Below the pieces are notes generated by a model. It made no database searches, was not told the origin of the DNA, and was given only the letters and a program-made list of their open reading frames with translations. Positions 1-7,724 of a DNA stretch of 13,272 nucleotides are shown one piece after another (position 1 is the stretch's first letter; each line of letters starts with the position of its first letter). The position numbers were made by a program, and so were the translations under genes. Source of the DNA: Bacteroidales bacterium (GTDB lineage: Bacteria; Bacteroidota; Bacteroidia; Bacteroidales; UBA932); the NCBI GenBank assembly GCA_017535125.1, contig JAFXUS010000009.1, positions 1 to 13,272 of the forward strand. The letters are read 5' to 3'.

Positions 1-158
1 ACCACGTCCTTCTTGTTCTTCTTCACGTGCTCGGTAAGGTGAGCGATACGGTAGGAAAATAAAGCAACCTGACTCTCAGGAGAGCCGGTGTCCTTATTGG
101 ACTTCCCGTACTTCGCGAAAATCTCTTGCTTCTTCTCAGGCATCAAATATTCAGCCAT
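1..158 (-). CDS. rpsO: 30S ribosomal protein S15, N-terminal part (cut by window edge)
   Basis: S15 is a primary 16S rRNA-binding protein of the small ribosomal subunit that helps nucleate assembly of the platform. The first 52 codons are visible. They read [18 protein letters not shown], then the S15 hallmark [16 protein letters not shown] and the LTEH...KKNKKD stretch that contacts rRNA, so the family call is secure. The start is placed at the ATG at 158-156; an in-frame Met five codons on (143) is possible but would shorten the N-terminus relative to the family. A consensus Bacteroidota promoter lies 60-90 bp upstream on the same strand. The remaining roughly 37 residues expected for S15 lie beyond base 1. 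The gene is divergent from the receptor operon that starts at 285 and has no evident functional link to it. Confidence 0.96.
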   Translation of the reverse strand, partial: MAEYLMPEKKQEIFAKYGKSNKDTGSPESQVALFSYRIAHLTEHVKKNKKDV

Positions 159-194
159 TTCAGAAAAAAGTTAAGGATTAATACTAAATCTTTC

Positions 195-207
195 TCCCAC
201 CGTGGGA
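195..207 (-). promoter_or_regulatory. small palindrome in the rpsO leader
   Basis: TCCCAC and GTGGGA surround a single C, giving a 13-bp palindrome inside the predicted rpsO 5' leader, about 37 nt upstream of the start codon. As RNA it could form a 5-bp stem with a 3-nt loop. S15 represses its own mRNA through leader structures in several bacteria, so this could be part of such a site, or a protein operator, or chance. The sequence alone does not decide. Confidence 0.3.
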
Positions 208-216
208 AAAAGCGTG

Positions 217-247
217 CAAATTTAGACATATTTCTCGAAATTCCAAA
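217..247 (-). promoter_or_regulatory. promoter of rpsO
   Basis: On the minus strand TTTG (247-244) is followed after 19 nt by TAAATTTG (224-217). This fits the Bacteroidota housekeeping sigma-factor consensus of TTTG, about 19-21 nt, TAnnTTTG. The expected transcript start is near 212-214, leaving a leader of about 55 nt before the rpsO ATG. Confidence 0.75.
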
Positions 248-249
248 GT

Positions 250-279
250 CTTGCATGAATTTAAAAAATCCTATCTTTG
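250..279 (+). promoter_or_regulatory. promoter of the TonB-receptor operon
   Basis: CTTG (250-253) is followed after 18 nt by TATCTTTG (272-279), an exact TAnnTTTG -7 box. The initiation point expected a few nt after the box falls at about 283-286, which is on or beside the ATG at 285, so the mRNA may be leaderless. The -33 element is separated from that of rpsO by only three bases. Confidence 0.65.
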
Positions 280-284
280 TACCG

Positions 285-1019
285 ATGAAAAAAGCATTAT
301 TGACCCTTAGTAGTGTATTCGCGGTGCTGGCTTTCTGCCTGCCGGCCGGAGCCCAGGACGGCTCGGTCGAGCTGCAGGCCTTCCAGGAAGCTGTTGGAGA
401 CCATTCCATTCTCTTCCGTGGCCAACAGGCCGCCCGCTACAATTTCCTGGCGAACGGCCACCCGTACTGGTCCAGGCCCGAGTTCGAACAGGGAGACCTC
501 GTTTTCGAAAACAACCTTTACCGGAACGTTCCCCTCAACATCGACGCGATGCAGCAGCGCGTGCTCGTCAAATTGTCGGAAAGCCCGTTCGCGGTAGCCC
601 TCGTTCCGGAACTGACCCCGTCTTTCACGATCGGTGACCGGAAATTCGTGGGGATCGGCCCCGGCGAAGCCCTCTCGGAAGGCATCTACGAAGTCTTCGG
701 CGAGGGACGGGAGCGCGTTTACAAGCATATCTCGAAACAGGTCAACTTCTCCATTTCCAACGTCAACGGTAAAGCCATCGGCTACATCGACGAGAATTAC
801 CGCTCGGACGTGTACCGCTTCTTTGCCTATTTCGAGTCCTATTATTTCCGCGATGCGGACGGGCGGTTCACACGCATCAAGAACCGCAATGCCCTGATCC
901 GCCAGTTCCCGGAGCGCAAGCAGGAAATCCGCAAAGCCATCCGCACCGGGCGGTTGAACGACCGCGACGTCACATTCGACGACTTCTGCAAAGCCGTCCT
1001 CAACATTACCGCCCGATGA
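285..1019 (+). CDS. secreted protein of unknown function, first gene of the receptor operon
   Basis: A 244-aa protein with a clear signal peptide (MKKALLTLSS, hydrophobic core, AGA|Q cleavage after about residue 23), so it is exported to the periplasm or envelope. The mature part has the layout of a Bacteroidota family of unknown function: a segment announcing a fixed ligand or fold (GDLVFENNLYRNVPLNIDAM, residues 70-89), a middle part (TIGDRKFVGIG, then GIYEVFGEGRERVYK at 133-147), a stretch rich in aromatic residues (YRFFAYFESYYFRDADGRFTRIKN) and a Lys/Arg-rich helix near the C-terminus. No catalytic motif is visible. The start is set at 285 because the frame upstream crosses the promoter and the signal peptide begins here; the next in-frame Met is at residue 89. 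Its TGA overlaps the next ATG (ATGA), so it is translationally coupled to the receptor. It may be an accessory of that system; this is inference. Confidence 0.85.
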   Translation: MKKALLTLSSVFAVLAFCLPAGAQDGSVELQAFQEAVGDHSILFRGQQAARYNFLANGHPYWSRPEFEQGDLVFENNLYRNVPLNIDAMQQRVLVKLSESPFAVALVPELTPSFTIGDRKFVGIGPGEALSEGIYEVFGEGRERVYKHISKQVNFSISNVNGKAIGYIDENYRSDVYRFFAYFESYYFRDADGRFTRIKNRNALIRQFPERKQEIRKAIRTGRLNDRDVTFDDFCKAVLNITAR

Positions 1020-3661
1020 GAAAAGCCATCTGCCTGTTCCTACTGGGCGTCATGCTGGGAAGCAGCCTGCACGCGCAGGAGTTGCTTGAAGTCAAGCGCG
1101 TGGAGCTGGATTCCCTCGTGCACTTCCTGCGCCGGGAGTTCCAGCCGGATATCTATTATGTAAAAGATGCGGCCGAGCAGTCCACCTTCAGCGTCAGCGC
1201 CCCGCGTCAGCAATTCCTGGAGGCCGCCTTCGACGCGCTGCGCGAAAAAGGCTACGTGGTCAGCAGCTACGGCTCCGCCCGCTTCATCCTGCACAGCAAA
1301 TCCGTATTCAGTTCGCTGCCGGCGGGATACTTCGACGACGGGCACTCCCTGACGGACGACAGCGGGCTGAAGCAGTATCTCTCGGAGCAGAGCGCCGTGG
1401 TGACCTTCCAGAACAAGGTCTATGAGATCGGCGAGCCCGGCGCCAAGGCCGGCGGCAAAGCCTACGTCAGCGGCCATGTCCGCGACGTTGCCAGCGGCGA
1501 GCCGCTTACCGGCGTTTCGGTGTACGACGACAAGACGGGCGCCTATACCGTCACGGACGGCGCCGGATTCTACCGCATCGCCCTGCCCGTCGGCGACAAC
1601 CTGCTGAATCTCAGCGGCTACTCCCTCGACGACATGCACCTGACCCTGAAGGTCTGGGACGACGGCGTGCTGGACGTCGTCATGAAAGAAAAGGTCCTGG
1701 CGCTCACGGGCGCCGTGATTTCCGCCGACGCCGTCTCCCACCACCGCGATGCGAAAATGGGCATCGAGCGGGTGCGCATGGAGGTCATCAACAAGATCCC
1801 GACCGCCTTCGGCGAAGGCGACATCATCAAGGCCGTCCTCACCCTGCCGGGCGTCAAGTCCGTCGGCGAGGCCTCCAGCGGTTTCAACGTGCGCGGAGGT
1901 TCCACCGACCAGAACCTCATCCTCTTCAACGACGGCACCATCTACAACCCCACGCACCTGTTCGGACTCTTCTCCGCGTTCAATCCCGACGTCATCAGCG
2001 AAGTCGAGCTCTACAAGAGCAGCATCCCCGCGGAATACGGCGGACGCATCTCGTCCGTGCTCGACGTCCGCGGGCGGGAAGGCAACGCCAACAAGATCGC
2101 CGGCTCGCTGGGCATCGGTCTGCTGACCGGCCGCTTCCACCTCGAAGGGCCGCTCGTCAAAGGCCGGACCACCTTCATCCTGGGCGGGCGCACGACCTAT
2201 TCCAACTGGATGCTCAACCTGCTTCCCAAGAGCAGCGAGTATGCCGGCGCCCATGCCTCGTTCAGCGACATCAACGCCTCGCTGACCCACAAGATCGACG
2301 ACAACAACACCCTGCACGCCTACGCCTACTGGTCCCGCGACCGGTTCGGATTCAGCCGCGACACCACTTTCAACTATTCCAACCTCAACGCCTCGCTGAA
2401 ATGGCGCAGCCGCCTGTCCAGCCGCCTCAACCTCACCGCCGTGGCCGGTTACGACCAGTACGGCGCCCAGCTGGACAACACCCTCGGCCAGAACCAGATG
2501 TCCGGCTACCGCGTCCGGACGGGCATTCAGCAGGCTTTCGCGAAAGCGACCTTCCGCTATGCGGTCAGCGACGCGCACAACCTCACCTACGGCGCCCAGG
2601 CCACCTGGTACCATCTCCAGCCCGGCATCATGTCCCCACTCTACGAGAACTCCCTCGTCAAAGAATGGAATCTCGATCCGCAGGATGCCCTGGAGCCCGC
2701 CCTCTTCGCCAGCGACAGCTGGACGATCAACCCGAACTTCACCCTCGACGCCGGCATCCGCCTCAGCGGCCTGATGGCGTTGAACCCGTCCAAGTTCTAT
2801 CTCAACCCCGAGTTCCGCGTGTCCGGAAAATACTCGTTCCGTGACAATCTCTCCCTCAAGGCCGGCTTCAACACGATGAGCCAGCACATCCACCTCCTCA
2901 CCAACACCTCCTCCATCTCTCCCATCGACACCTGGCAGCTGTCCACCGACCGCATCCGGCCGCAGACCGGCTGGCAGGCCGCAGCGGGCCTGTACTGGAC
3001 GGTGGCCGGAGGCACCGTGGACATCAGCGTCGAGGCGTACTACAAGCACACCGCACACCAGCTGGACTACAAGTCCGGCGCGTCCCTGATGATGAACCCC
3101 AAACTGCCCGACTACCTCGTGGAGACCTACGGCCGGGCGTACGGCGTGGAACTCATGGTCAAGAAGACCTCCGGCAAACTCACCGGCTGGCTCTCCTATA
3201 CCTATGCGCGCTCGCAGCTGCGCGAGATGGAGGACCGCGGCGTCGAGACCATCAACGGCGGCGCCTGGTACAACGCCCCGCATGACAAACCGCACGAGAT
3301 CAAGCTGGTGGGCAACTACAAGTTCACCCACCGCTACTCCCTCTCCGTCAACCTGGATTACTCCACCGGACGGCCCGTCACCCTGCCGATCGGACGTTAC
3401 TGGTACGCCGGTGGCTGGCGGCTCGCCTACACGATGCGCAACACGCACCGCATCCCGGATTACTTCCGCCTCGACCTCGCCGTCAACATCGATCCCGGTC
3501 ATTATCTACGCCAGTTCTCGCACATGTCCTTGACCATCGGCGTCTATAACGTAACGGCGCACAAGAACGCCTATTCCGTCTTTTTCGAAGGAGAAAAAAG
3601 TTATATGCTCTCCATCTTCGCCTGCCCCATTCCGTACATCAACCTTAATCTGAAATTCTGA
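1016..3661 (+). CDS. TonB-dependent outer-membrane receptor (STN-like, carboxypeptidase-like regulatory domain, plug, barrel)
   Basis: An 881-aa outer-membrane receptor that should import or handle a ligand using energy passed by TonB-ExbBD. A signal peptide ends near A20 (SLHA|Q). Residues 21-95 look like an STN-type N-terminal domain, which in related receptors signals to a FecR/FecI pair. Residues 148-235 form a carboxypeptidase-D regulatory-like domain (VSGHVRDVASGEPLTGVSVY...TDGAGFY). Residues 247-355 are the plug, with the typical NVRGGSTDQNLILFNDG (291-307), VELYKSSIPAEYGGR and SSVLDVR. The rest is a 22-strand-type barrel ending in a terminal Phe (NLNLKF), the signal read by the BAM machinery. 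The SusC length and a SusD partner are missing, so this is not a classical glycan-uptake pair. No FecI/FecR genes are in the window despite the STN-like domain. Its TGA shares one base with the ATG of the next gene. Substrate unknown. Confidence 0.93.
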   Translation: MRKAICLFLLGVMLGSSLHAQELLEVKRVELDSLVHFLRREFQPDIYYVKDAAEQSTFSVSAPRQQFLEAAFDALREKGYVVSSYGSARFILHSKSVFSSLPAGYFDDGHSLTDDSGLKQYLSEQSAVVTFQNKVYEIGEPGAKAGGKAYVSGHVRDVASGEPLTGVSVYDDKTGAYTVTDGAGFYRIALPVGDNLLNLSGYSLDDMHLTLKVWDDGVLDVVMKEKVLALTGAVISADAVSHHRDAKMGIERVRMEVINKIPTAFGEGDIIKAVLTLPGVKSVGEASSGFNVRGGSTDQNLILFNDGTIYNPTHLFGLFSAFNPDVISEVELYKSSIPAEYGGRISSVLDVRGREGNANKIAGSLGIGLLTGRFHLEGPLVKGRTTFILGGRTTYSNWMLNLLPKSSEYAGAHASFSDINASLTHKIDDNNTLHAYAYWSRDRFGFSRDTTFNYSNLNASLKWRSRLSSRLNLTAVAGYDQYGAQLDNTLGQNQMSGYRVRTGIQQAFAKATFRYAVSDAHNLTYGAQATWYHLQPGIMSPLYENSLVKEWNLDPQDALEPALFASDSWTINPNFTLDAGIRLSGLMALNPSKFYLNPEFRVSGKYSFRDNLSLKAGFNTMSQHIHLLTNTSSISPIDTWQLSTDRIRPQTGWQAAAGLYWTVAGGTVDISVEAYYKHTAHQLDYKSGASLMMNPKLPDYLVETYGRAYGVELMVKKTSGKLTGWLSYTYARSQLREMEDRGVETINGGAWYNAPHDKPHEIKLVGNYKFTHRYSLSVNLDYSTGRPVTLPIGRYWYAGGWRLAYTMRNTHRIPDYFRLDLAVNIDPGHYLRQFSHMSLTIGVYNVTAHKNAYSVFFEGEKSYMLSIFACPIPYINLNLKF

Positions 3662-4842
3662 TGGCAACGAAAAACATACTCCGTTTCGCGGCCATCGCCG
3701 CCCTGCTGCTGAGCGCAGCCGCATGCAAATATCCCTACGAGGTCGTCATCCCCGAGGCCGATTACCCGCTCGTCATTGAAGGGGACATCCTGCTGGGCGC
3801 GACCACCACGTTCAGGTTCTCCTACGTCCTTCCGATGGATTCGGATCCCGTACCTTTTTCCGCCTGGAACAGCTCCGGCTGGATTGAAGGCGAGAACGGG
3901 GTCCGCGTCGAAGGCTGGGTTTCGAGGACCGGCAACGTTCTCGAGTTCGACACGGCGAATCTTCCCGCGAACCAGCGTTACAAGCTGCATCTGCACAGTC
4001 CGGAAGGCCGCATCATCGAATCCGACTGGATGGACGTCTGCCCCGCCCCGACCATCGACGACCTGTCCTATTGGAAGAATGAACAGTACAACGAGCTGCA
4101 CATCGGCCTGAGCATGCACTGCAACGGTGCTCATTACTTCCGCTGGAGCTACAACGAGGAATGGGAATACCACAGCGACATCCGTTCCCCCTACGAGTAT
4201 GACCCCGACCGGTATGAGGAGGGCGTCATCGAGTCTCCCGACGGGCCCAAGTATTATTATTGCTGGGACGAACAGGAGGCCTCCGTGATCAATATCTTCT
4301 CCACGGAGAACCAGATCGAGGACCGTTTCGAGGAGCTGTCCTTCCATCGCATCCCCCTGAACAACCTCCGGCTTCAATCGCTCTACCGGATGACGCTCCA
4401 CCTGGAGGCCATCAGCGAAGAGGCCTATACCTACTGGCGGACGGTCCGCCAGAATTCCGACGAGCAGGGCTCCCTGTTCGCACCCACGCCGAGCGAGGTG
4501 GCCAGCAACCTGCGTTGCACCTCGGATCCATCCCACCAGGTGCTCGGTTACGTCAATGCCGCCAACGTGGCCACCGCTACGATGTACTATGACAACGAAG
4601 TCGCCCACTTCTACCAGCCACCGTACGTAAATTACCTTAAACGCAGGGAACAGGAAGTTCCCGTCGATCGGGATTCCTGCCTGTTCGCCTACAAGGATGG
4701 CCTGCTTCCGTTCAATCCCATCTACGACATGATGGGCACCGACATCGTCGCCTATACCTGGGCGGACAGGGACTGCATCGACTGCCGCCGGCTCGGCGGA
4801 CATAAAAACAAACCGGCCGACTGGCCCAATGATCATAAATAA
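3661..4842 (+). CDS. DUF4249 family outer-membrane lipoprotein
   Basis: A 393-aa lipoprotein. The N-terminus (MATKNILRF, hydrophobic stretch, SAAAC) has a lipobox with the lipidated Cys at position 22. The mature part fits DUF4249, a Bacteroidota family regularly encoded directly after TonB-dependent receptors: an early VIEGDILLGATTTFRFSY, a β-rich Ig-like region with GVRVEG and NQRYKLHL, a late CTSDPSHQVLGYVNAA at about 285-300, and the family's closing CxxC motif (CIDCRRLGG, C372 and C375) followed by KPADWP. The role is not established; by analogy with other receptor-lipoprotein pairs it may cap the receptor or bind ligand at the cell surface. It overlaps the receptor gene by one base (TGATG), so coupled translation is likely, and is followed after 6 nt by the MG2-domain gene. 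Confidence 0.9.
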   Translation: MATKNILRFAAIAALLLSAAACKYPYEVVIPEADYPLVIEGDILLGATTTFRFSYVLPMDSDPVPFSAWNSSGWIEGENGVRVEGWVSRTGNVLEFDTANLPANQRYKLHLHSPEGRIIESDWMDVCPAPTIDDLSYWKNEQYNELHIGLSMHCNGAHYFRWSYNEEWEYHSDIRSPYEYDPDRYEEGVIESPDGPKYYYCWDEQEASVINIFSTENQIEDRFEELSFHRIPLNNLRLQSLYRMTLHLEAISEEAYTYWRTVRQNSDEQGSLFAPTPSEVASNLRCTSDPSHQVLGYVNAANVATATMYYDNEVAHFYQPPYVNYLKRREQEVPVDRDSCLFAYKDGLLPFNPIYDMMGTDIVAYTWADRDCIDCRRLGGHKNKPADWPNDHK

Positions 4843-4848
4843 GGCCGC

Positions 4849-6540
4849 ATGATGAAGAAGTTACTGATCCTGATTGTTTCCCTGCTTTGCCTGCTGCCTT
4901 CCGCGTCCGGCGCGGAGCGCCTGCGCGAACGCGTTTACCTGGCGACGGACCGCGACGTCTATGTGGCCGGCGACGCCGTGTGGCTGTCCGCCTGGTGCGT
5001 CGATGCCGCCAGCGGCCAGTTGTCCTCTTTCAGCAAGATCGCTTACGTGGAGGTCCATTCCGCCTCCGGCATGGTCCAGACCGCCAAGATTTCCCTGGAC
5101 GGGGGCCGCGGCGCGGGGCGCCTGACCCTGCCCTCCACCCTGCCCACCGGCAATTACCGCCTGTTCGCCTACACGAAACTGGGAGCCTCCGAGGAAGGGT
5201 TCGACCCGATCCCCGGCGCACGCACGCTATCCGTTTTCAACACCCTCAGCACGGAGCGGATTGAAGGCGGTGTCCAGCTCGTGAACCAGGCGCCGGAAAC
5301 CCGTAAGCCGGACACCGCCGGCGCCCTCTCCATCCTGACCGAGGGCAATTCCGCCGTCTCCGGACATACCCGCGTCATCCTGACCAACGACGGATCCGAA
5401 CCGGTCGATTTCAGCCTCAGCATCCGCCATGAAGACGGCATCCCGGCGCCGGACGGCGCGCACGTGGCCGACTTCGTCCGCGGCCTGCATGAGCTTCCCG
5501 CCGCCAGCGGGTTCGACACGACGGTCGTTCCCGAGTACGAAGGCGAAATCATCCGGGGCCGCGTTTCGGGTCTGGAAGCCGTCAGGATGAAGGATCTCGC
5601 CGATAAATTTGCCTTCATCTCCTCCCCCGGCACCGGCGAAGACCTGTACACCGAAAGCATTGCGCCCGACGGATCGACCACTTTCTACTCCGCCAACATC
5701 TATGGGGACCAGGAGATGTTTCTCGAGATCGAAGGACTCGAACGCGACAACGTCTGCCACCTGGAACTGGCCAGTCCCTTCCTAAACCTACCGGCGGGAG
5801 ACATCCCTTCGCTGCAGCTCTACGACGGATGGCGTCCGGCCCTGGAGCTGCGCGGCCTGGGCATGCAGCTGGAGAAGAACTTCGATGCGGACACCCTGTA
5901 CTCCGCCCTGCCCGCCCGCAAGCACCATATCTTCGACGAGCGCGAATGCGTCCGGTACATCCTGGATGATTACACCCGTTTCCCGGTGATGGAAGAGATC
6001 TTCATCGAATTCATTCCGGAGCTGCGCGTCCGCCGTACGGACGGGAAGCGCGAGGTCCAGGTCTGGCTGCCGGACCAGCAGGGCAACCACTATTTCTCCA
6101 GCGGAAACTCGCTCGTGCTGCTGGACGGCGTGCCGGTGCTGGACCATGAGAAACTGCTGGCCTACGACCCCCTGCTCGTCAAACGGATCGACATCTATTG
6201 CGACTCCTTCTTCGTGGGCATCCGGAGTTTCTCGGGCATCGTCAATTTCGTCACCTACAAGGGGACGCTGCCTTCAATGCAGTTCGAAGACAACGTGCGC
6301 ATCGTCGATTTCCAGGGCTGTTCCCTGCCGTTGGCATATACCTGCATCGGCGTGGGACCGGAGTATCCCGACTACCGGCAGACCCTCTACTGGCACCCGC
6401 TGCTCACCCTCGCACCGGGCGAAAGCATCACGCTGGAATGCAAAACGCCCGCCTACAGCGGACGTTTTGAACTGGTCGCCGAAGGCCTGACCGCACAGGG
6501 AGATCCCGTATCGGCCCACGGCAGTTTTACCGTTCGATAA
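4849..6540 (+). CDS. secreted MG2-domain protein with plug-like segment
   Basis: A 563-aa protein exported by a signal peptide (MMKKLLILIV core, cleavage near residue 22). Residues 25-110 form an MG2-type β-sandwich like those of α2-macroglobulins (VYLATDRDVYVAGDAVWLSA, then LPTGNYRLFAYTK). A linker and further β domains follow. Residues 378-407 carry FPVMEEIFIEFIPELRVRR, and residues 412-472 resemble the plug of TonB-dependent receptors (SLVLLDGVPVLDHEKLLAYD, VKRIDIY, FSGIVNFVTYKG) but no barrel follows. The C-terminus (RQTLYWHPLL, ... GRFELVAEGLT) is another β domain. Proteins of this build occur in Bacteroidota beside receptor genes; their function is not known, and a periplasmic or surface scaffold acting with the receptor is an inference. 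A second Met codon at 4852 is an equally good start. The last 14 bases overlap the end of the convergent glycosyltransferase gene. Confidence 0.86.
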   Translation: MMKKLLILIVSLLCLLPSASGAERLRERVYLATDRDVYVAGDAVWLSAWCVDAASGQLSSFSKIAYVEVHSASGMVQTAKISLDGGRGAGRLTLPSTLPTGNYRLFAYTKLGASEEGFDPIPGARTLSVFNTLSTERIEGGVQLVNQAPETRKPDTAGALSILTEGNSAVSGHTRVILTNDGSEPVDFSLSIRHEDGIPAPDGAHVADFVRGLHELPAASGFDTTVVPEYEGEIIRGRVSGLEAVRMKDLADKFAFISSPGTGEDLYTESIAPDGSTTFYSANIYGDQEMFLEIEGLERDNVCHLELASPFLNLPAGDIPSLQLYDGWRPALELRGLGMQLEKNFDADTLYSALPARKHHIFDERECVRYILDDYTRFPVMEEIFIEFIPELRVRRTDGKREVQVWLPDQQGNHYFSSGNSLVLLDGVPVLDHEKLLAYDPLLVKRIDIYCDSFFVGIRSFSGIVNFVTYKGTLPSMQFEDNVRIVDFQGCSLPLAYTCIGVGPEYPDYRQTLYWHPLLTLAPGESITLECKTPAYSGRFELVAEGLTAQGDPVSAHGSFTVR

Positions 6541-7723
6541 TCGGCAGGTTGCGGCTCCTGAGCAAGGCGTTGTAGCGGTCGATCACCTCATCCACGCAGT
6601 CTTCCCACGAGCGGACCAGCGTCTTGCCGGCCTGCACGCCCACGCGGTGCACCCGCGCCGGGTCGTGGATCAGTTTGCGCAGCAGTTCCGCCAGCTTGTC
6701 CGGATCGTTGTCCGTCAGGAAACCGTTCTCCCCGTCGCGGATGACGACTGCGGCCGAGGCCTCGCGCGCCATCACGGACGGCGTGCCGAGCGCTGCCGCC
6801 TCCTGCACGACGAGCCCCGCCGTATCGTACAGCGACGGGAAGACGAACAGGTCGGATGCGGCATAATAATCGACGAGCTTCTCGCGCTCGGTGATGGATC
6901 CGACGAAGGTCACCTTGCCATCCAGCCCCTTTTCGCTCACCAGGGCTTTCATCTCCTCGGCGGCATAGCCGGTGCCCACGAAGAACATCCGGAACGGCAC
7001 ATCCTCCAGCCGGGCCAGCGCCTCGATGGTCAGGCGCAGATTCTTCTGCCACACGTGCTGCCCCACGTAGAGCATCACGAACTCCTCCGGGGCGACGCCC
7101 AGCCGCTGCCGGGCTTCGACGAAGTATTTCTCCGGATAATCGGCGACGAGGTCACATCCGTTCTCCATCACCTCCACATGGCCCTTGTAGCCATATTCGC
7201 GGAGCGTCTCGATGGCGGACGCCTGCGGCACCCAGACCAGGTCGGCACGCTCGTAGAAATCCACGACGGCGTCCACTAGCATGTCCACCACCACCTTCGG
7301 GAAAACGCTGGCAAAGTCGTCGCGATACTTGGAATGGAACGTGGCGACAAGGGGCACCTTCTGCATGCGGGCGACGCGGAGCGCCGTCTGGCCCGCCGCG
7401 AACGGGCTGTGCGCGTGGATGATCTTGAAGCGCGTCATCGCGATCTTCGCGAGGTAGGTCGGGTCTATCTCCGCCAGTCCGGTCACGTACGGGCTTCTCC
7501 CGGGAACCGGGATGGAAAGGTAGTCGAATACCTTGTAATCATATTGGCTGTAGTCCGCGCCGGATTTGTTGGGAACCACCACGCACACGCCGCCCGCCTT
7601 CTTCTGGATCCAGTAGGCGTAGTTGGCCATGCAGACGGCCACCCCGTCCATCACGGGCGGGAAGGATTCGCAGAACAGGCCTACGCTGGCCTGTTCACGT
7701 GTAAAAAGTTTAGGTTTGGTCAT
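6527..7723 (-). CDS. GT4 family glycosyltransferase, copy A
   Basis: A 398-aa GT-B-fold retaining glycosyltransferase of family GT4, cytoplasmic or membrane-associated, expected to move a sugar from a nucleotide-sugar donor to an unknown acceptor. The N-terminal acceptor domain has FPPVMDGVAVCMANYAYW (residues 21-38) with the glycine-rich turn, then IIHAHSPFAAG (101-111) and VATFHSKYRDDF (126-137). The donor domain has GQHVWQKN (221-228), FVGTG, VTFVGSI and the nucleotide-sugar motif FPSLYDTAGLVVQEAA. Here the usual E-x7-E reads D300-x7-E308, and the Arg of the common GR motif is Gln222, while Lys227 is kept. This pattern resembles diacylglycerol glucosyltransferase-like GT4 enzymes, so a lipid acceptor is plausible but unproven. 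The start lies 1 nt after the stop of the EF-hand gene, so the two form one transcript. It is a close paralog of the gene at 10042-11253. Confidence 0.92.
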   Translation of the reverse strand: MTKPKLFTREQASVGLFCESFPPVMDGVAVCMANYAYWIQKKAGGVCVVVPNKSGADYSQYDYKVFDYLSIPVPGRSPYVTGLAEIDPTYLAKIAMTRFKIIHAHSPFAAGQTALRVARMQKVPLVATFHSKYRDDFASVFPKVVVDMLVDAVVDFYERADLVWVPQASAIETLREYGYKGHVEVMENGCDLVADYPEKYFVEARQRLGVAPEEFVMLYVGQHVWQKNLRLTIEALARLEDVPFRMFFVGTGYAAEEMKALVSEKGLDGKVTFVGSITEREKLVDYYAASDLFVFPSLYDTAGLVVQEAAALGTPSVMAREASAAVVIRDGENGFLTDNDPDKLAELLRKLIHDPARVHRVGVQAGKTLVRSWEDCVDEVIDRYNALLRSRNLPIIER

Positions 7724-7724
7724 A

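Noticed and set aside
126..284. Longer start for the first operon gene (53 extra residues)
   Set aside because: The extension overlaps rpsO antisense and both promoters, and would bury the signal peptide.
1040..3502. 820-aa open frame on the minus strand opposite the receptor gene
   Set aside because: It is a low-quality reading (rich in Val, Gly, Ala, Glu) mirrored from GC-rich codons of a clear receptor gene; no family features.
3601..4836. 411-aa open frame opposite the DUF4249 gene
   Set aside because: Antisense shadow; the plus frame has a lipobox and the family's closing motif.
1016..4842. SusC/SusD glycan-uptake pair
   Set aside because: The receptor has the STN/plug build but the second gene is DUF4249, not SusD, and no glycoside hydrolase is present.
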